In this document: one piece after another, positions 1-10,333 of the stretch | Layout of the letters: each line of letters begins with the position of its first letter | Position numbering within the stretch: position 1 is the first letter of the stretch | Source of the DNA: Zelonia costaricensis | Taxonomy: Eukaryota > Euglenozoa > Kinetoplastea > Trypanosomatida > Trypanosomatidae | Length of the DNA stretch: 64,000 nt | Direction of reading: 5' to 3' | NCBI GenBank assembly: GCA_030849075.1 | Contig: JASAOO010003538.1 | Location: 39,922-103,921, forward strand | Made by a program: the position numbers and the translations under genes | The notes under the pieces: model-generated | Told to the model about the DNA's origin: nothing | Database searches by the model: none | Seen by the model: the letters and a program-made list of their open reading frames with translations, nothing else

Positions 1-2237
1 GGCCGCTGCGTACCCAGTGCGAGCGACCCAAGCTCGTCTGCCTGTGCTGTGTGAAGACGCGGGGGGGGGGGCGTTTGGACAGGGAGGGGTGGGGTTGGGC
101 GTGAATAGGTGCGCCTGCTCCCCGGTCACAAAGCTGGGTACAGAGTTATGTCGACGCCAACGCGCGGCCGTGCGGCATCGGGTTTGCCCGTGTCAACCTC
201 CCCCCCTCCCCTTCCCCCCCGTGCGCGCATCGCAGGGTTCTCGGTGCGCTGCAGAGAGTTGGCAGCTCGCCGAGGCACCTGGCCGCAGACCGTACCCGTC
301 CACCCACACTCACAGACGCCCGCGCTGCAGTGGCTCGTTGACACCTTCTTCCATCACAAACTCCCAAAAAGGAAAGAAACGAATGGGAGGGGGGGGCCTC
401 TGCCACGCCATGGCACGGCGGGCACGGCTGCCGCTGCCTCGATGATGATGCGAGACGGCGGTGTCGCCGTACCAAGGAGACCTGTTGCCGCGTGTGCCTC
501 ACTCTCACGTAAAGGAGAGCTGGGTGGGTGGGGTGCGGGTGGAGGGAGTCGATTGCCCTTCTGATGGCGCGCCCTCATTCTCGCCGCGCCGCGAGGAAAG
601 CCCCCTTTTTCTCATCCTGGACGAGGCGATGCAAAGCCCGCGTTGGCGCATGCTCTCTCTGCTTTCACCCTCTTTGCCGTACCCATACTTCGACCTGACC
701 GTCATCGTCCACCTTGCACACTGCTCCTACCATCGCACGTGGCCCCCCCTCTCCTCACACCCACCCACACACTCGATCACGCCTGCACGCTGCGTCTCTG
801 AGTGTCAACTCTTCGCCATCTGCGATTTATGCAGTGTTTGTTGTCGAGGTGGGCACGCCAACGCATCGCCCCTCAGCGCCTCTCACCACCCTTTTCTCTG
901 ACCCAATCGCTCCCGTGCCACCGCACCCCGCACGATTGCGCGTGTGCGTGAGGCAGCGAGGCGGCTGGTCCAAGGAGGGAGGCACTGCATGCGGGCTGCG
1001 CGTGCAGGTCCGGCTGTGATCATCCCCACCTTGACGTGGCTGGCCCTCTTCCCCCCCTCCCCCGCACCACCTCCAGGCTCGAGACACGCACGCATTGGAG
1101 TTCGCAGGAGAAGAAAAAAAGGAAAGGCGACGACGGGGAGTCGGCGATCGGTGAGCGAGTCGGCCTGTTTGCACCGCGAAGTGAGGAGAGGAGCGGCGTC
1201 AGCCACCCCTATCCCTTCCTTTCTCGTTTGTCTTGTGTCGCCGCGCTGCACGTCCGCCCCTCTCTCTCTCTCTGCAGCGCCCACCCTCCACCACACACGC
1301 GCCTGCGCCTCAGAAGAAGAAGAAACCAGAAAGCGAGACGTGCGTCGGTCGGCACGTGTACGACTACGCTGTGCAGTTCCTTAGCAGACTTGACGGGCGG
1401 GCCACGCGTGGACTCCCACCTCCTTCTTCTCCTTTCATTCCCCGCTCCGCCGCCACTGCGGTAGACGTGCGAGCGCCGCCTTCGTGTATCTGCGTGTGTG
1501 TGGGTGTGGGTGTGCGTGCGTGTACCACTGCTCTCCCCTTCACTTCCGACCTCCGCAGGTCTCACAACAGGAGCACGGGCGCTGTTGTCACACAGGCGCA
1601 CCGTAATCGCCACTGCCGTGCTGCGCCATCGGGCAGCGCACCGTGGTTATCCCCCACGTCTCTCGTAGTCTCCCCACGCGCCGACCCTTTTCTCACCTTA
1701 GTGTTTTCGTTGTGTGCTGTGCGCGTGTGCCACACTCCCTTCGCTCTCACCTCCTCCCCCCCGTCAACTGCGGTGCGTCAGACAAGTTCGTGACGTCATT
1801 GTGCTGCCTGCGTACCTGAGGTGGGTGGCACGGGCGACGTGAACGGAGTACCCCTCCGACCTCACCTCACCTCTCCCCCCCACTCACCATCCGCCTCTCG
1901 TGCGCGTGTCTGGCAGGGTGCGCTGTTGCTGTTGTTGCTGTCACTTTGGCTTTGTGTTCTTCCTTTCTCTTTCTATTGCCTTCGCAATCCGACCTCCTCA
2001 CCACGCCTTCCCCTTGCGCCGGGTTCTGCTTCTCACAGGAGTGGCGCGCCGTGTGTGTGCTCATCTGACGTAGTTGCGCCAGCCTGTTGTGCGGCGCTGC
2101 AACGGCGTCTACGCGTGTCTCTGCGCGTTTCTCCCCGTGGGCCCGTACCGTCCAACTCACGATTCTATACGTGCGCGCGCCGACACACGCGCACACAGCC
2201 TAGTCACCACGCGTGACGCACAGTCGCGGAGCTGACA
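1..2237. other. Gene-free leader region with pyrimidine tracts
   Basis: No frame here has coding-like codon use: translations are rich in Cys, Arg, Pro, Ser and His, as in trypanosomatid intergenic DNA. It holds a long G run near 61-70, a (CT)n tract ending in TGCAG at 1276-1277, a GT-rich stretch near 1495-1520, and a second C/T tract ending in ACAG at 2037-2038. Either AG could be the trans-splice acceptor of the gene at 2238; the second is closer. The rest is presumably the 3' UTR of a gene lying left of the window. Confidence 0.6.
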
Positions 2238-3488
2238 ATGAACTACCTGCGCAATGTGGTGTCTGATGTGAAGCTCAAGTACCGGGCTGGCCGTGTCGTG
2301 GCGGACTGCGTGCTGAAGCGGGAGCTGCCCGAGTTCCCGCAGTTCCTCACCGAGTGTGTGAGCATCGCGGACGGGCACCCCGAGCTGGTGCTGTCCACCA
2401 TCCGACTCTACCTCGCCTATAATCAACCCGAAAGCGCGTACGGTGGGCTGCTGCTGCTCGAGCAGCTCGTCTCGCTGTGCAACTACGCCTTTCACCTGGC
2501 CCTCGCCCACGACTACGACATCCAGGACCGCATCATCCACCTCGCCATGAAGCGTGGCGAGGGCGAGGCGCATCGCAAGGCCCAGCGCCTAGCTCGCCTG
2601 ACGTTGCTCGAGTACTCGCGCGTCTTCGTGGACGACCGTGACCTGCTGCGGCTGTCTGCGCTCGCCTCCTCCTTCGAGCACCGCACCCGCAAGAGCCTCA
2701 TGCGGTGCCTTAACGTGCAGAACCGCCGCGTGCGCTTCCGCGATGTGGAGAGGAGCGACATCGTGCCGATTAGCCCGAAGGAGTGTGCCGGGTACACAAG
2801 CGGGTCTGGCAGTCGGCCAGTCACGCCCCTGCACCTCAGCTCCGCGCCGGAGGTGTGGCCGTGTCACGTGTGCACGTACCTCAACGCCCCCTCCGCCACG
2901 CGCTGCGCCGCCTGCGAGACGCTGCGGTCGGTGGACATGATGAACCACAGCCGCCACTCCCCGCACGCAACGCCGAAGCTCACCCCGACCACCCCCGCGA
3001 CCACCGTCCCGTCCCCCTTCGCCACTGCAACGAACGGTGTGAGCAGCGCACACGCCTCTTCCTCGTCGTCCTCTGCGTCCTCCCAGTCGGCGCTGCCACC
3101 GCACGGTGACAGCGGCACGCGGCCGGCGGGCTGCAGCGCGGTGGAGGAGACGGACGAGACGTCGCCGATCAACGACATGGACGATGAGCCGAGTACGCAG
3201 CTGTACCCCTATCACTGCCCGCCCCCCTGTCACGGCCCACCACCCGCCACTTACGCAGACGCCACGGAGCTGCTTCATGACGCGGCAGGCGCCGCCCCAA
3301 ATGGCCATCTACAGGGCGACAGCGCAGCCGAGAGCGACGTGAGCGACGGGCCAGAGGACAGGCTGCGGGACCACCAGGAGGGCCGCAGCACCGCGGATGC
3401 CCTCGCAGCAGCGCAGGCGCCGGCACCACCCCTCCAGCATCAGCACAAGGAGGAGGCGCGTAGCGAAGAGGAGGACGACTTGCTGTGA
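2238..3488 (+). CDS. VHS/ENTH-like domain protein with RanBP2/NZF-type zinc finger
   Basis: Predicted 416-residue protein. Residues about 1-165 form a helical repeat resembling the VHS/ENTH superfamily (alternating amphipathic helices, with an LLLLEQLV helix as in VHS domains). Residues 207-226 form a four-cysteine zinc finger, W-P-C209-x2-C212-x10-C223-x2-C226, of the RanBP2/NZF type. The Thr213-Tyr214 pair sits where NZF fingers carry their ubiquitin-binding Thr-Phe. From residue 230 to the end the protein is low complexity (Ser/Thr/Pro, then acidic), ending in an E/D-rich tail. VHS domains act in endosomal cargo sorting and NZF fingers bind ubiquitin, so a ubiquitin-dependent sorting role is an inference. 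The ATG at 2238 is the first after the acceptor-like AG at 2037-2038. The finger is clear; the VHS assignment is moderate. Confidence 0.85.
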   Translation: MNYLRNVVSDVKLKYRAGRVVADCVLKRELPEFPQFLTECVSIADGHPELVLSTIRLYLAYNQPESAYGGLLLLEQLVSLCNYAFHLALAHDYDIQDRIIHLAMKRGEGEAHRKAQRLARLTLLEYSRVFVDDRDLLRLSALASSFEHRTRKSLMRCLNVQNRRVRFRDVERSDIVPISPKECAGYTSGSGSRPVTPLHLSSAPEVWPCHVCTYLNAPSATRCAACETLRSVDMMNHSRHSPHATPKLTPTTPATTVPSPFATATNGVSSAHASSSSSSASSQSALPPHGDSGTRPAGCSAVEETDETSPINDMDDEPSTQLYPYHCPPPCHGPPPATYADATELLHDAAGAAPNGHLQGDSAAESDVSDGPEDRLRDHQEGRSTADALAAAQAPAPPLQHQHKEEARSEEEDDLL

Positions 3489-3541
3489 GGGACCGGCTGC
3501 GTGCACGTGCGCACGTGTAGGTGCAGCACCCTCGCAGAGCC

Positions 3542-3586
<45 letters not shown>

Positions 3587-4427
3587 GAGCACGCGCAGAG
3601 AGCCCCACCCCCACTCTACACTCCAGAGGTGAGTGACATGCGTGCACACAAGGACACACACGCACACGAGCGCGCTGCCCCGGTGCAACACGGGGACGAG
3701 CATCGCGGCTTCTGGGACGGGGTGGGTGGCGCGAGGCCGGCGTTGGCGCGGACGCACGCGCGTGTTTCGGTGTTCTTGGGATAAGGCCGGCTGCATTGCG
3801 GCCTTCTCTCCCTCTTTCTCCTACCTTCTCCGTCACGACGACCTCGACACTTTGGGCTGGGCCACATACGCACGATAACGCGAACAATTGCAAGCGAGCA
3901 GAAAGCAGAAAAAAAGAGAAAGCCACGGAAGTGCGCACGGAGTTGAGTTCTGCCTCGTCTACCTGCTGCAGCGCGCGCAGTGCCGATGTCGCAGGACGCG
4001 CGAAGCGGAGCGGCATGTAACGGGAAGAAGACGTGTGTGGAAGTCAACGGTGGCAGTACTACGTGTGCGGCAGCACCGAGGCTGTGTGTGGGTGTGTGTG
4101 TGTGCGTGTGTGTTGCCCACGTCGTGGCGCTTCTCGGTTGCGCCGCTGGAGGCGGGCCCCACCACTCTCCCTCCCCCCGATTGCCTTCCTGCGTGGTGCG
4201 GCGGTGACGGCCGCGAATGCGCTGTGGCCCCTTCTCCACGCCTCTCACACTTTTCATGACCTCCTCGGGCGTGCCCTGCCACAGAGACGCGCTGCGCCGC
4301 TCCACTGACTGCCCACACGCAACCCTCGTCCACTGTCGACTCTGCCTCACCCCGCTCACTGCGAGTACCCCCTCCTCCCTCTTCCCTCGCCCCCGCAACG
4401 GTGCGCGTGCTTCTCTCTCGCATACGC
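3489..4427. other. Intergenic region with CA and GT microsatellites
   Basis: No credible gene. It contains an (AC)n tract about 57 bases after the upstream stop, then C/T-rich DNA and a GT-rich stretch around 4080-4112, followed by pyrimidine-rich sequence before the next start at 4428. Confidence 0.6.
3545..3585 (+). repeat. (AC)n microsatellite, about 41 bp
   Basis: Uninterrupted AC dinucleotides just downstream of the stop at 3488, probably in the 3' UTR of that gene. Confidence 0.95.
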
Positions 4428-4940
4428 ATGGCGACGCCCTCAAGTGTGTGCGCCGCTGCCCCTTCTGCGGCGATGCCTGCCACTGCAGCGGGCCGCGGCA
4501 CCAGCCGCCCTGACACTCGCGGTGTGGATGAGGCAACGTACCACTACCTCGAGCAGCTCTGGAGTGCTGCCCTTCAGCGGGCCCAGGCTTCGGCGTCCTG
4601 CCCGATGCTCAGCGTTGACGGCGATGCACAGCCACAGACGTCTGGCGGCCTGCCGGCCTCTCACGGATTGGAGCCAAGGACCGTCTTGGCGACGAGCTTC
4701 GACAACGCGGCGTCCCCTACACTGCGCGCTCCCTACGCCGCACACGACGTGGCCGCGTCGCCACTGCCGCGTGCACCGCACGTGCGGGCCTCCACATATC
4801 TGTCGCCCGCCGCCGCCCTCCGTCGACCCGCCTCCGCCGCGGGGCACCGGCAGCAGGGCCGGATGCGTGTGGACGCGCAGCCCAATCTCAAGCGCAACGC
4901 CTACACCGCACACCGCGGCGTGGCCTGGGTGGTCCAGTAA
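4428..4940 (+). CDS. Small low-complexity hypothetical protein
   Basis: Predicted 170-residue protein with no family I recognise. It is rich in Ala, Pro, Ser and Arg. One short ordered stretch (about residues 33-46, around YHYLEQLWSAALQRA) could be an amphipathic helix, and the basic C-terminus ends in AWVVQ. The open frame continues nine codons upstream to a non-preferred ATG at 4401; the ATG at 4428 is chosen because coding-like composition starts there. It lies between the VHS-NZF gene and the Dim1 gene in the same orientation. Third positions are GC-rich as in its neighbours, which supports a real gene, but the low complexity makes this a modest call. Confidence 0.6.
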   Translation: MATPSSVCAAAPSAAMPATAAGRGTSRPDTRGVDEATYHYLEQLWSAALQRAQASASCPMLSVDGDAQPQTSGGLPASHGLEPRTVLATSFDNAASPTLRAPYAAHDVAASPLPRAPHVRASTYLSPAAALRRPASAAGHRQQGRMRVDAQPNLKRNAYTAHRGVAWVVQ

Positions 4941-5518
4941 TGTGGCGGCCTATCGCAATGGACCGGTCCAGCGCGTGCATCCCCGCAACACGAGCGACAC
5001 GTCTGCTGAACTCGCGTCGGCACGGCTGACGGCACGACTACGCCGGCCTCGGGCGAATCTCCCGCTCCCACCTTCTCCGTTAGACCCTCCACACGCACGT
5101 GCTCTCGTGACGAAGAGAAAAGAGAAGAACGTGGTGTTTTAGGCTGACGTGCTTCGTCTGCATCCACCGGTGCGCTCGCCCCCCGCCTCCACCCCTCCTC
5201 CACGATCGACCTGCGGGGGGTGGGGGTGGGGGGGGGGTTGTGAGAGCACGCGGTGCCCGCTTCGCCCCACCCCCGCCTCCGATGCACGCGAACGCCGACG
5301 GCACTTCCCCAACCAAATGCTTCCTCCTCTCTCTCTCTTGACGTTGCCGACTCGGCGTGGCGCGCCAGACGGGCCAGGCACGCAAAAACACAAACGCCTG
5401 CGCCCCGCGCTTGCACGGTGATTTCGTTTGAAGATCCACGCAGTGGGTATCAGCCTTTTCTTCAAAGGGTGCGTGCTTTGCTCTCCCTTGCCGTATTCAC
5501 GCACCGCCGCCGCACACG
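4941..5518. other. Intergenic region with G-quadruplex-capable run
   Basis: No gene seen. A G6-T-G5-T-G10 run lies at 5215-5237 on the + strand. A pyrimidine stretch ending in AAAG at 5466-5467 is a possible splice acceptor for the Dim1 gene, about 50 bases before its ATG. Confidence 0.6.
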
Positions 5519-6670
5519 ATGCCGAAGGAGCCGCGGACGGTGCCAATGGGCATCATCAGCGCGGAGCCCATTCACGCTGCCTCCCGCAAGATCAAGTTCG
5601 GCACGAAGGTCACGACCTTGGGCAAGTCAACGCCGCAGGGTCATCAGCGCGGCACAGCCGCCGCGGGGGCTGGTAGTGGTGGCCGGGGCCGCAAAGACAA
5701 GAAGGCGGCGGACTCGGGCCTCAAGACGGGCGGCAGCCAGTCCGGCATCGTCTTCAACAAAGGCTTTGGCCAGCACATCCTCAAGAACCCGCTCGTCATC
5801 GCTGCCATTGTGGAGAAGTCCGCGATCAAGCCGACGGACATCGTGGTGGAGATCGGGCCCGGCACGGGCAACTTGACGGAGAAGCTGCTGCAGACCGCCA
5901 AGAAGGTCATCGCCTTCGAAATCGACCCCCGCATGGTGGCCGAGCTCAACAAGCGCTTCCAGAACACGCCGCTCGGCGCCAAGCTGCAGGTCATCCGTGG
6001 CAACTGCCTGGAGCAGGATTTTCCCTACTTCGACAAGTGCGTGGCGAACGTGCCCTACGCGATTTCATCCGCGCTGGTCTTCAAGCTGCTCAAGACGCCG
6101 ACCTTCAAGTGCGCCGTGCTCATGTTCCAGCGCGAGTTTGCGCTGCGCGTCTGCGCGCAGCCCGGCTCCGAGGCGTACTGCCGTCTCTCCGTCAACTCGC
6201 AGCTGCTGGCGCGGTGCAGCCACCTCATGAAGATCAGCAAGAACAGCTTCAACCCGCCGCCCAAGGTGGAGTCGAGTGTGATCCGGCTAGACCCCAAGTA
6301 CCCGCCGCCGGACGTCGACTTCGAGGAGTGGGACGGCCTCGTCAAGATGCTCTTCAACCGCAAGAACAAGAAGGCCTCGTCAATCTTCCGGACCAAGGCG
6401 GCGGTGCAGGCGCTCTACGACAAGTACGTCAGCTACCGCAAGCTGGAGGGCGGCCAGCCGGTCGGCGCCGGCAGCACGAAGGCAAAGCCGTCCACCTCCT
6501 CGAGCGCCAGCGCAGATGCCGCACCGCCCATCACGGCGGAGCAGTTTCGCGTGCTGCTGGACACCGTCATCGCGGACCCCATGTTCGAGAAACGCAGCCG
6601 CATGCTGGACGAGGAGGCGCTCATGAACATGCTCGCCCACTTCATCAAGCACGGCATCCACTTTATCTAG
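5519..6670 (+). CDS. DIM1: rRNA adenine N6,N6-dimethyltransferase (Dim1/KsgA family)
   Basis: Predicted 383-residue S-adenosylmethionine-dependent enzyme that dimethylates two adjacent adenosines near the 3' end of small-subunit rRNA; eukaryotic Dim1 also acts in nucleolar pre-rRNA processing. SAM-binding motif I is at 109-118 (VVEIGPGTGN). The catalytic N-x-P-Y motif is N177-V-P-Y180, and the downstream FQREFA and LARC stretches are typical of the family. A basic, Gly-rich extension of about 75 residues precedes the domain, longer than I would expect for yeast or human Dim1. The C-terminal helical domain carries a Ser/Ala-rich insertion around residues 313-340. The extension is Lys/Arg rich rather than a classic presequence, so I favour the nucleolar enzyme over a mitochondrial TFB1M type. 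Confidence 0.95.
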   Translation: MPKEPRTVPMGIISAEPIHAASRKIKFGTKVTTLGKSTPQGHQRGTAAAGAGSGGRGRKDKKAADSGLKTGGSQSGIVFNKGFGQHILKNPLVIAAIVEKSAIKPTDIVVEIGPGTGNLTEKLLQTAKKVIAFEIDPRMVAELNKRFQNTPLGAKLQVIRGNCLEQDFPYFDKCVANVPYAISSALVFKLLKTPTFKCAVLMFQREFALRVCAQPGSEAYCRLSVNSQLLARCSHLMKISKNSFNPPPKVESSVIRLDPKYPPPDVDFEEWDGLVKMLFNRKNKKASSIFRTKAAVQALYDKYVSYRKLEGGQPVGAGSTKAKPSTSSSASADAAPPITAEQFRVLLDTVIADPMFEKRSRMLDEEALMNMLAHFIKHGIHFI

Positions 6671-7438
6671 GACGGTAGAGTGGGACGGCTGCTGCTGTGG
6701 CGTCGGGTCCGCCTGTTCACGAGTGCTCTTCGTTGCCGACAGCGACGGCGCCCGGTTAAGTAATGGCAGGGGCATGCGCGTGTACACGGCGTGTGCGTGT
6801 GCGTGTGCGTGCCGCCGCGTCTTTCTCACTCGCGTAAGTCAAAGAAGGCCGATGCAACGACGCAGCGGCAACCGCACACGAGAAAAAGTGACACGCACGC
6901 CGATGTGTGTTTGCGGTGTGTGATGGAGAGAGGCGGACGGCGGTGGGCGGGTGGGCGAGGCAGAGCTCAGCAGCTTTTATCCGTGATGGACATCAGCGCG
7001 AGACGGATCGGGATTTGCGTGTGTGTTTGTATGTATGTGTGTGCGCTTTTCACCTCGCCGCTGGTACCCGTCCACCCCTCTCTCACTCCAGGACCGCTGC
7101 ACCTGGCTGCCGTAGCGTGGAAACAGCGGACCACTTGGTGCGCTGCCACCTCCCTCTCGCCTCGGGCGTCTTCTTTCCCCGACCAGCCCTTCGGCAGCTC
7201 ACGAGCTCTTCATTCTTGTGCGCTCCGGTCGACCGCAGCGCAGCGCCCGCCTCCACCGCTCTGCTCTCTTTTCCGTTTTCAACGCGTGCTCTCCGCGCCC
7301 CACGACGCGCGGTTCTCCATCTCCCTCTCTGTGCCTCTCCACACAAGCACCACCGCACACAGCGCGAGTGCCCCTGCATCTCTACCGCACCACTGTCTTC
7401 GACCTCCCTTCTCTCTTCCGCCCCTCTTGCGCCGCACC
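6671..7438. other. Intergenic region, GT-rich then pyrimidine-rich
   Basis: No credible gene. GTGTGCGT-type repeats occur near 6780-6810 and 7015-7045. The last 60 bases before 7439 are C/T-rich and hold no AG, so the splice acceptor is probably upstream of 7380. Confidence 0.55.
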
Positions 7439-7804
7439 ATGTCGAGCTTTGCGCGCTATCAGACCCGTGCCCTGTCGCACTCCCTGCTGGCTCGCCGCGG
7501 CGGTGCGGTCATGCACCCCGCTCTGCACACGCCGGCCCGGCACTTCACGGACAAGGTGCTGCTTGGCTCCAGCTCCGCCTTGCTCACCTGCTCCACGACC
7601 CTCGGCCTGTTCCACCTCCTCGTCACGCCGGTCAGCGCCACCATTGGCCTCGCATCGCTCGCGACGGCGGTGGGCAGTGGAGCGCTCTGTTTCATCGACG
7701 GCGGCAGCGCCAGCCCGACGACCTTCGGGGCGATGATGGGCCTCGTCGTTGGCGCCTTTGGCGGTTACTACACCAAGTCGGAGAAGGAGCCGTGGCGGAA
7801 GTAG
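7439..7804 (+). CDS. Small mitochondrial membrane protein, function unknown
   Basis: Predicted 121-residue protein. The first about 35 residues (MSSFARYQTRALSHSLLARRGG onward) are rich in Arg, Ser and Ala with no acidic residues, as in a mitochondrial presequence. Two or three hydrophobic segments follow: about 41-62, 63-79 and 92-107, the last Gly-rich. The tail is charged (KSEKEPWRK). The open frame extends far upstream to 6791, but that part has UTR-like composition. The ATG at 7439 directly follows a pyrimidine tract. No family recognised; a small subunit of a mitochondrial membrane complex is possible. The presequence and membrane segments are read from the sequence; the location is inference. 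Confidence 0.75.
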   Translation: MSSFARYQTRALSHSLLARRGGAVMHPALHTPARHFTDKVLLGSSSALLTCSTTLGLFHLLVTPVSATIGLASLATAVGSGALCFIDGGSASPTTFGAMMGLVVGAFGGYYTKSEKEPWRK

Positions 7805-8671
7805 TGCGACCGGGATGCACGGAGGGGGACGTCGTGTGCTGGCGTGCTTGCGAGGTGGAAAGCGGTGGCAGGGTGCCCGTGCCGTGACGCGCCACCTCGC
7901 CCGTACCTCGGCTGCGGCTTCCCCCCTTTCACCTCCCTCCTCGCTGTCCCGCTCACGTGCGTTGTTGATCACCTAAGCCTGTAAGAAGGCGCACCAAAGG
8001 AAGCGCTCCAGCATCGCCTGCGACCCTCTCCCCACGCAGCTGTGACACAGCACATCGCGCACGCTCGAGCTTGGCGAAGGCGTACACTCGAACGGGCATG
8101 CCTGGTCTCTGCCGAGTCACGGACCGCTTTCCCGCCTCCTCCGCCCACCCCAGGCGTGCTGCTCACTCCGTCAGACGGCGGTGATGCGACGGCAGTCTTT
8201 TCAGCGCCTACGCGCGTTGCCTCATGCGAGTTTACAGCCCGGAAGCGACAGCGGGAGACAGCGAGGTGCCCCCCCCCCCCCCGCCGTCGACGACGACACG
8301 CTGACGTTGTGCGCGTGCATCTGCGCCAGGCCTTGGACAGCTTCTTCACTCTCTTGCGCACTCTGTCTACCACTCGTCTCCTGCACATCCATGCGTCAGT
8401 CTTGCTTCGTTGTGAGGCGCGGGGCACTGCTCGCACTGCGCAGGCGCCGCACCATCACGAGTACGCCGACACGCACGAAGGTGAAGCGGGTGGCTCTACG
8501 CCACTCTACACAAGCTCTTTCTTTCCCAAGCACAGGGGGAGGAGGGCAACTGAATCGGCGACGCGTGTGTGCGTGCGTGTCTGCGTTTGCGACCACTTTG
8601 ACTTCTCCCGTTCCCACTCTCCTTCTTTACAGCTCTCTGCGACACTCGCAGACATCTCGATCACGGGCATC
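7805..8671. other. Intergenic region with strong splice acceptor
   Basis: No gene seen although the downstream frame stays open through it. It contains a C run near 8271-8282 and a strong pyrimidine tract ending at AG 8631-8632. Confidence 0.6.
8602..8632 (+). promoter_or_regulatory. Probable trans-splice acceptor
   Basis: An almost pure C/T tract ends in TTTACAG, 39 bases before the ATG at 8672. It supports that start over the long open frame upstream. Confidence 0.6.
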
Positions 8672-10333
8672 ATGCTGCGCCTCTCGCGGGTGCGGCTGTG
8701 CGCTGCAGCGACAGCCGCCGCCAGTGCCAGCCCCGTCGTCGACGCCGTCGCCGCAGTGCTGCGCTCAGCCCGCTACCTGCGCCACGCCCCGCCGCGCATG
8801 TACGTGACGTGCGCGCACGACCGCGGTCTTGCTTCGGACGCCTGCGGGCGGCACCGGACCACCGTGCTGGACGTCTCCCGGGCCGCCTCGCCGAGCGCTC
8901 CGCCGCACACGCAGTCGATCTACCTGCTCACCTCCACCAGCATGGCCGACGTCGCCTTCGCTGACACCACTGCGCAGTCGCAGGTGCTTGTTGGCCTCCC
9001 CCACATCCAGAGCGTCGACGCAGTGCAGCGGTTCTGCGATGCGCACGCCACCGAGCTCGCCCGCGTCCACCACATCGTGCTGCCCGGCGATGTCTCTCCG
9101 CTGCAGAGCTTGCTAATCAAGCAGCTGCTCACGGCGCTGCCCTCGGCGCGGCTCGCGTGCAGCCGCTTCGGCCACGCGATGCTGACGAACGGAACGTTCC
9201 ACGACGGCGTGCGACGCGCCGTGCTGGAGAACGCGCCGACCACGCCACTGGAGCTGCTGCGCTTCGCGGAGCTTCCAGCCGACCGCGTCTCGGCGGTGGC
9301 GGACGGCGATGCGGTGGCGGTCGACGTCCCGAGCACGAGCACCGCGAGTGCCGCCTCGCCAGCGCGGGCACTGCGGGTGGTGGCGGTGAGGAGCGAGGCG
9401 CAGCAGCAGCGGCGCCGCGAGCTGAGCCAGACCCATCTGCCGGCCCACTTCCATAATGACACGCTCTTCTTCTACGACGACGTCTTCCACGCCTTGCATG
9501 TCGGGCACACGCTGCTCCGCCCGCCGTGGCTGCCGACGGTGCTGCACGAAGCCTCGCGCGAGCTGCTCCTGCCTCTGCCGCCAGCACTGGCCACGACCCA
9601 CTCGCTGGGCCGCCCGAGCCCGCTTCTGGACACGTGGCGCATCACGGAGTGGTGCGGCGACGTTGTCGCCACCCTGCGCCGCACGCCGGAGCTGGAGCGG
9701 GTCTTGTGCGGCGCCTACGGCGAGGTCAGCGGTGACATCGAAGACTGCGTGGCGGGGCTGGAGCACAGCTGCGACGCACTGGAGGGGCTGCGCAGCCGGC
9801 TTGCCCGGCGCCTCGCAACCGACACGAGCCGCGACGTCCACCGCTGGTCCGGTGCGCTGCTGCGGCGCGTCGTGGAGGAGGTGGTGTGCACGCAGACGGC
9901 CAGCGAGCCGACGCCACCGGCGCTGCGCGACGCGTTCCTCGCTTGGGCACGGGCAGACGAGACGTGGGGCCGCCTGGCTGCGAGCCTCACGCACGCGGCA
10001 ATGGTGTTGCCGCCCACGACAGAGGCGCCAGAGCCAGCGCCGGCAGGTGGTGGCGCCGCCTCCCCGGCGTCCTCGCCGGCGCCCTTGTCCGCACGCGATT
10101 CTGTGGCTGCCGCCTCGGCCGCGCTCAACGGCGCAGCTGGGGTGGACTTGCTCGTGGCTATCTTCAACAAGAAGGGGCTGCAGGGACTGACGCGCGTGGT
10201 GCAGCGCGAAACCATTGACGTGCGTGTCTTCCTCGCCATGACGGAGGAAGACTTGCGAACGGTGTTCAAGGCCACCTTTGGGGTGGCCAAGCGCCTCACG
10301 CTGCTGCAGGAGGAGCTGCGCACGAACATGTGA
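8672..10333 (+). CDS. SAM-domain protein with unidentified N-terminal domain
   Basis: Predicted 553-residue protein. The N-terminus (MLRLSRVRLCAAATAAAS) is Arg/Ala rich without acids and could be a mitochondrial presequence. Residues about 95-330 alternate short strands and helices; the stretch around VHHIVLPGDVSPLQSLL and the later NDTLFFYDDVF recall a metallo-hydrolase or DUF4336-like fold without the canonical histidine motif, a weak resemblance only. An Ala/Pro linker follows at about 450-480. The last 60 residues (about 493-553, including IDVRVFLAMTEEDLRTVF) look like a SAM (sterile alpha motif) domain, usually a protein-interaction module. The frame is open back to 8042, but the ATG at 8672 follows the acceptor at 8632 and begins coding-like codon use. 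Confidence 0.85.
   Translation: MLRLSRVRLCAAATAAASASPVVDAVAAVLRSARYLRHAPPRMYVTCAHDRGLASDACGRHRTTVLDVSRAASPSAPPHTQSIYLLTSTSMADVAFADTTAQSQVLVGLPHIQSVDAVQRFCDAHATELARVHHIVLPGDVSPLQSLLIKQLLTALPSARLACSRFGHAMLTNGTFHDGVRRAVLENAPTTPLELLRFAELPADRVSAVADGDAVAVDVPSTSTASAASPARALRVVAVRSEAQQQRRRELSQTHLPAHFHNDTLFFYDDVFHALHVGHTLLRPPWLPTVLHEASRELLLPLPPALATTHSLGRPSPLLDTWRITEWCGDVVATLRRTPELERVLCGAYGEVSGDIEDCVAGLEHSCDALEGLRSRLARRLATDTSRDVHRWSGALLRRVVEEVVCTQTASEPTPPALRDAFLAWARADETWGRLAASLTHAAMVLPPTTEAPEPAPAGGGAASPASSPAPLSARDSVAAASAALNGAAGVDLLVAIFNKKGLQGLTRVVQRETIDVRVFLAMTEEDLRTVFKATFGVAKRLTLLQEELRTNM

Noticed and set aside
8042..8671. 210-codon upstream extension of the SAM-domain gene
   Set aside because: The frame is open but the sequence is C/T-rich with UTR-like codons, and a strong splice acceptor lies at 8631-8632 just before the chosen ATG.
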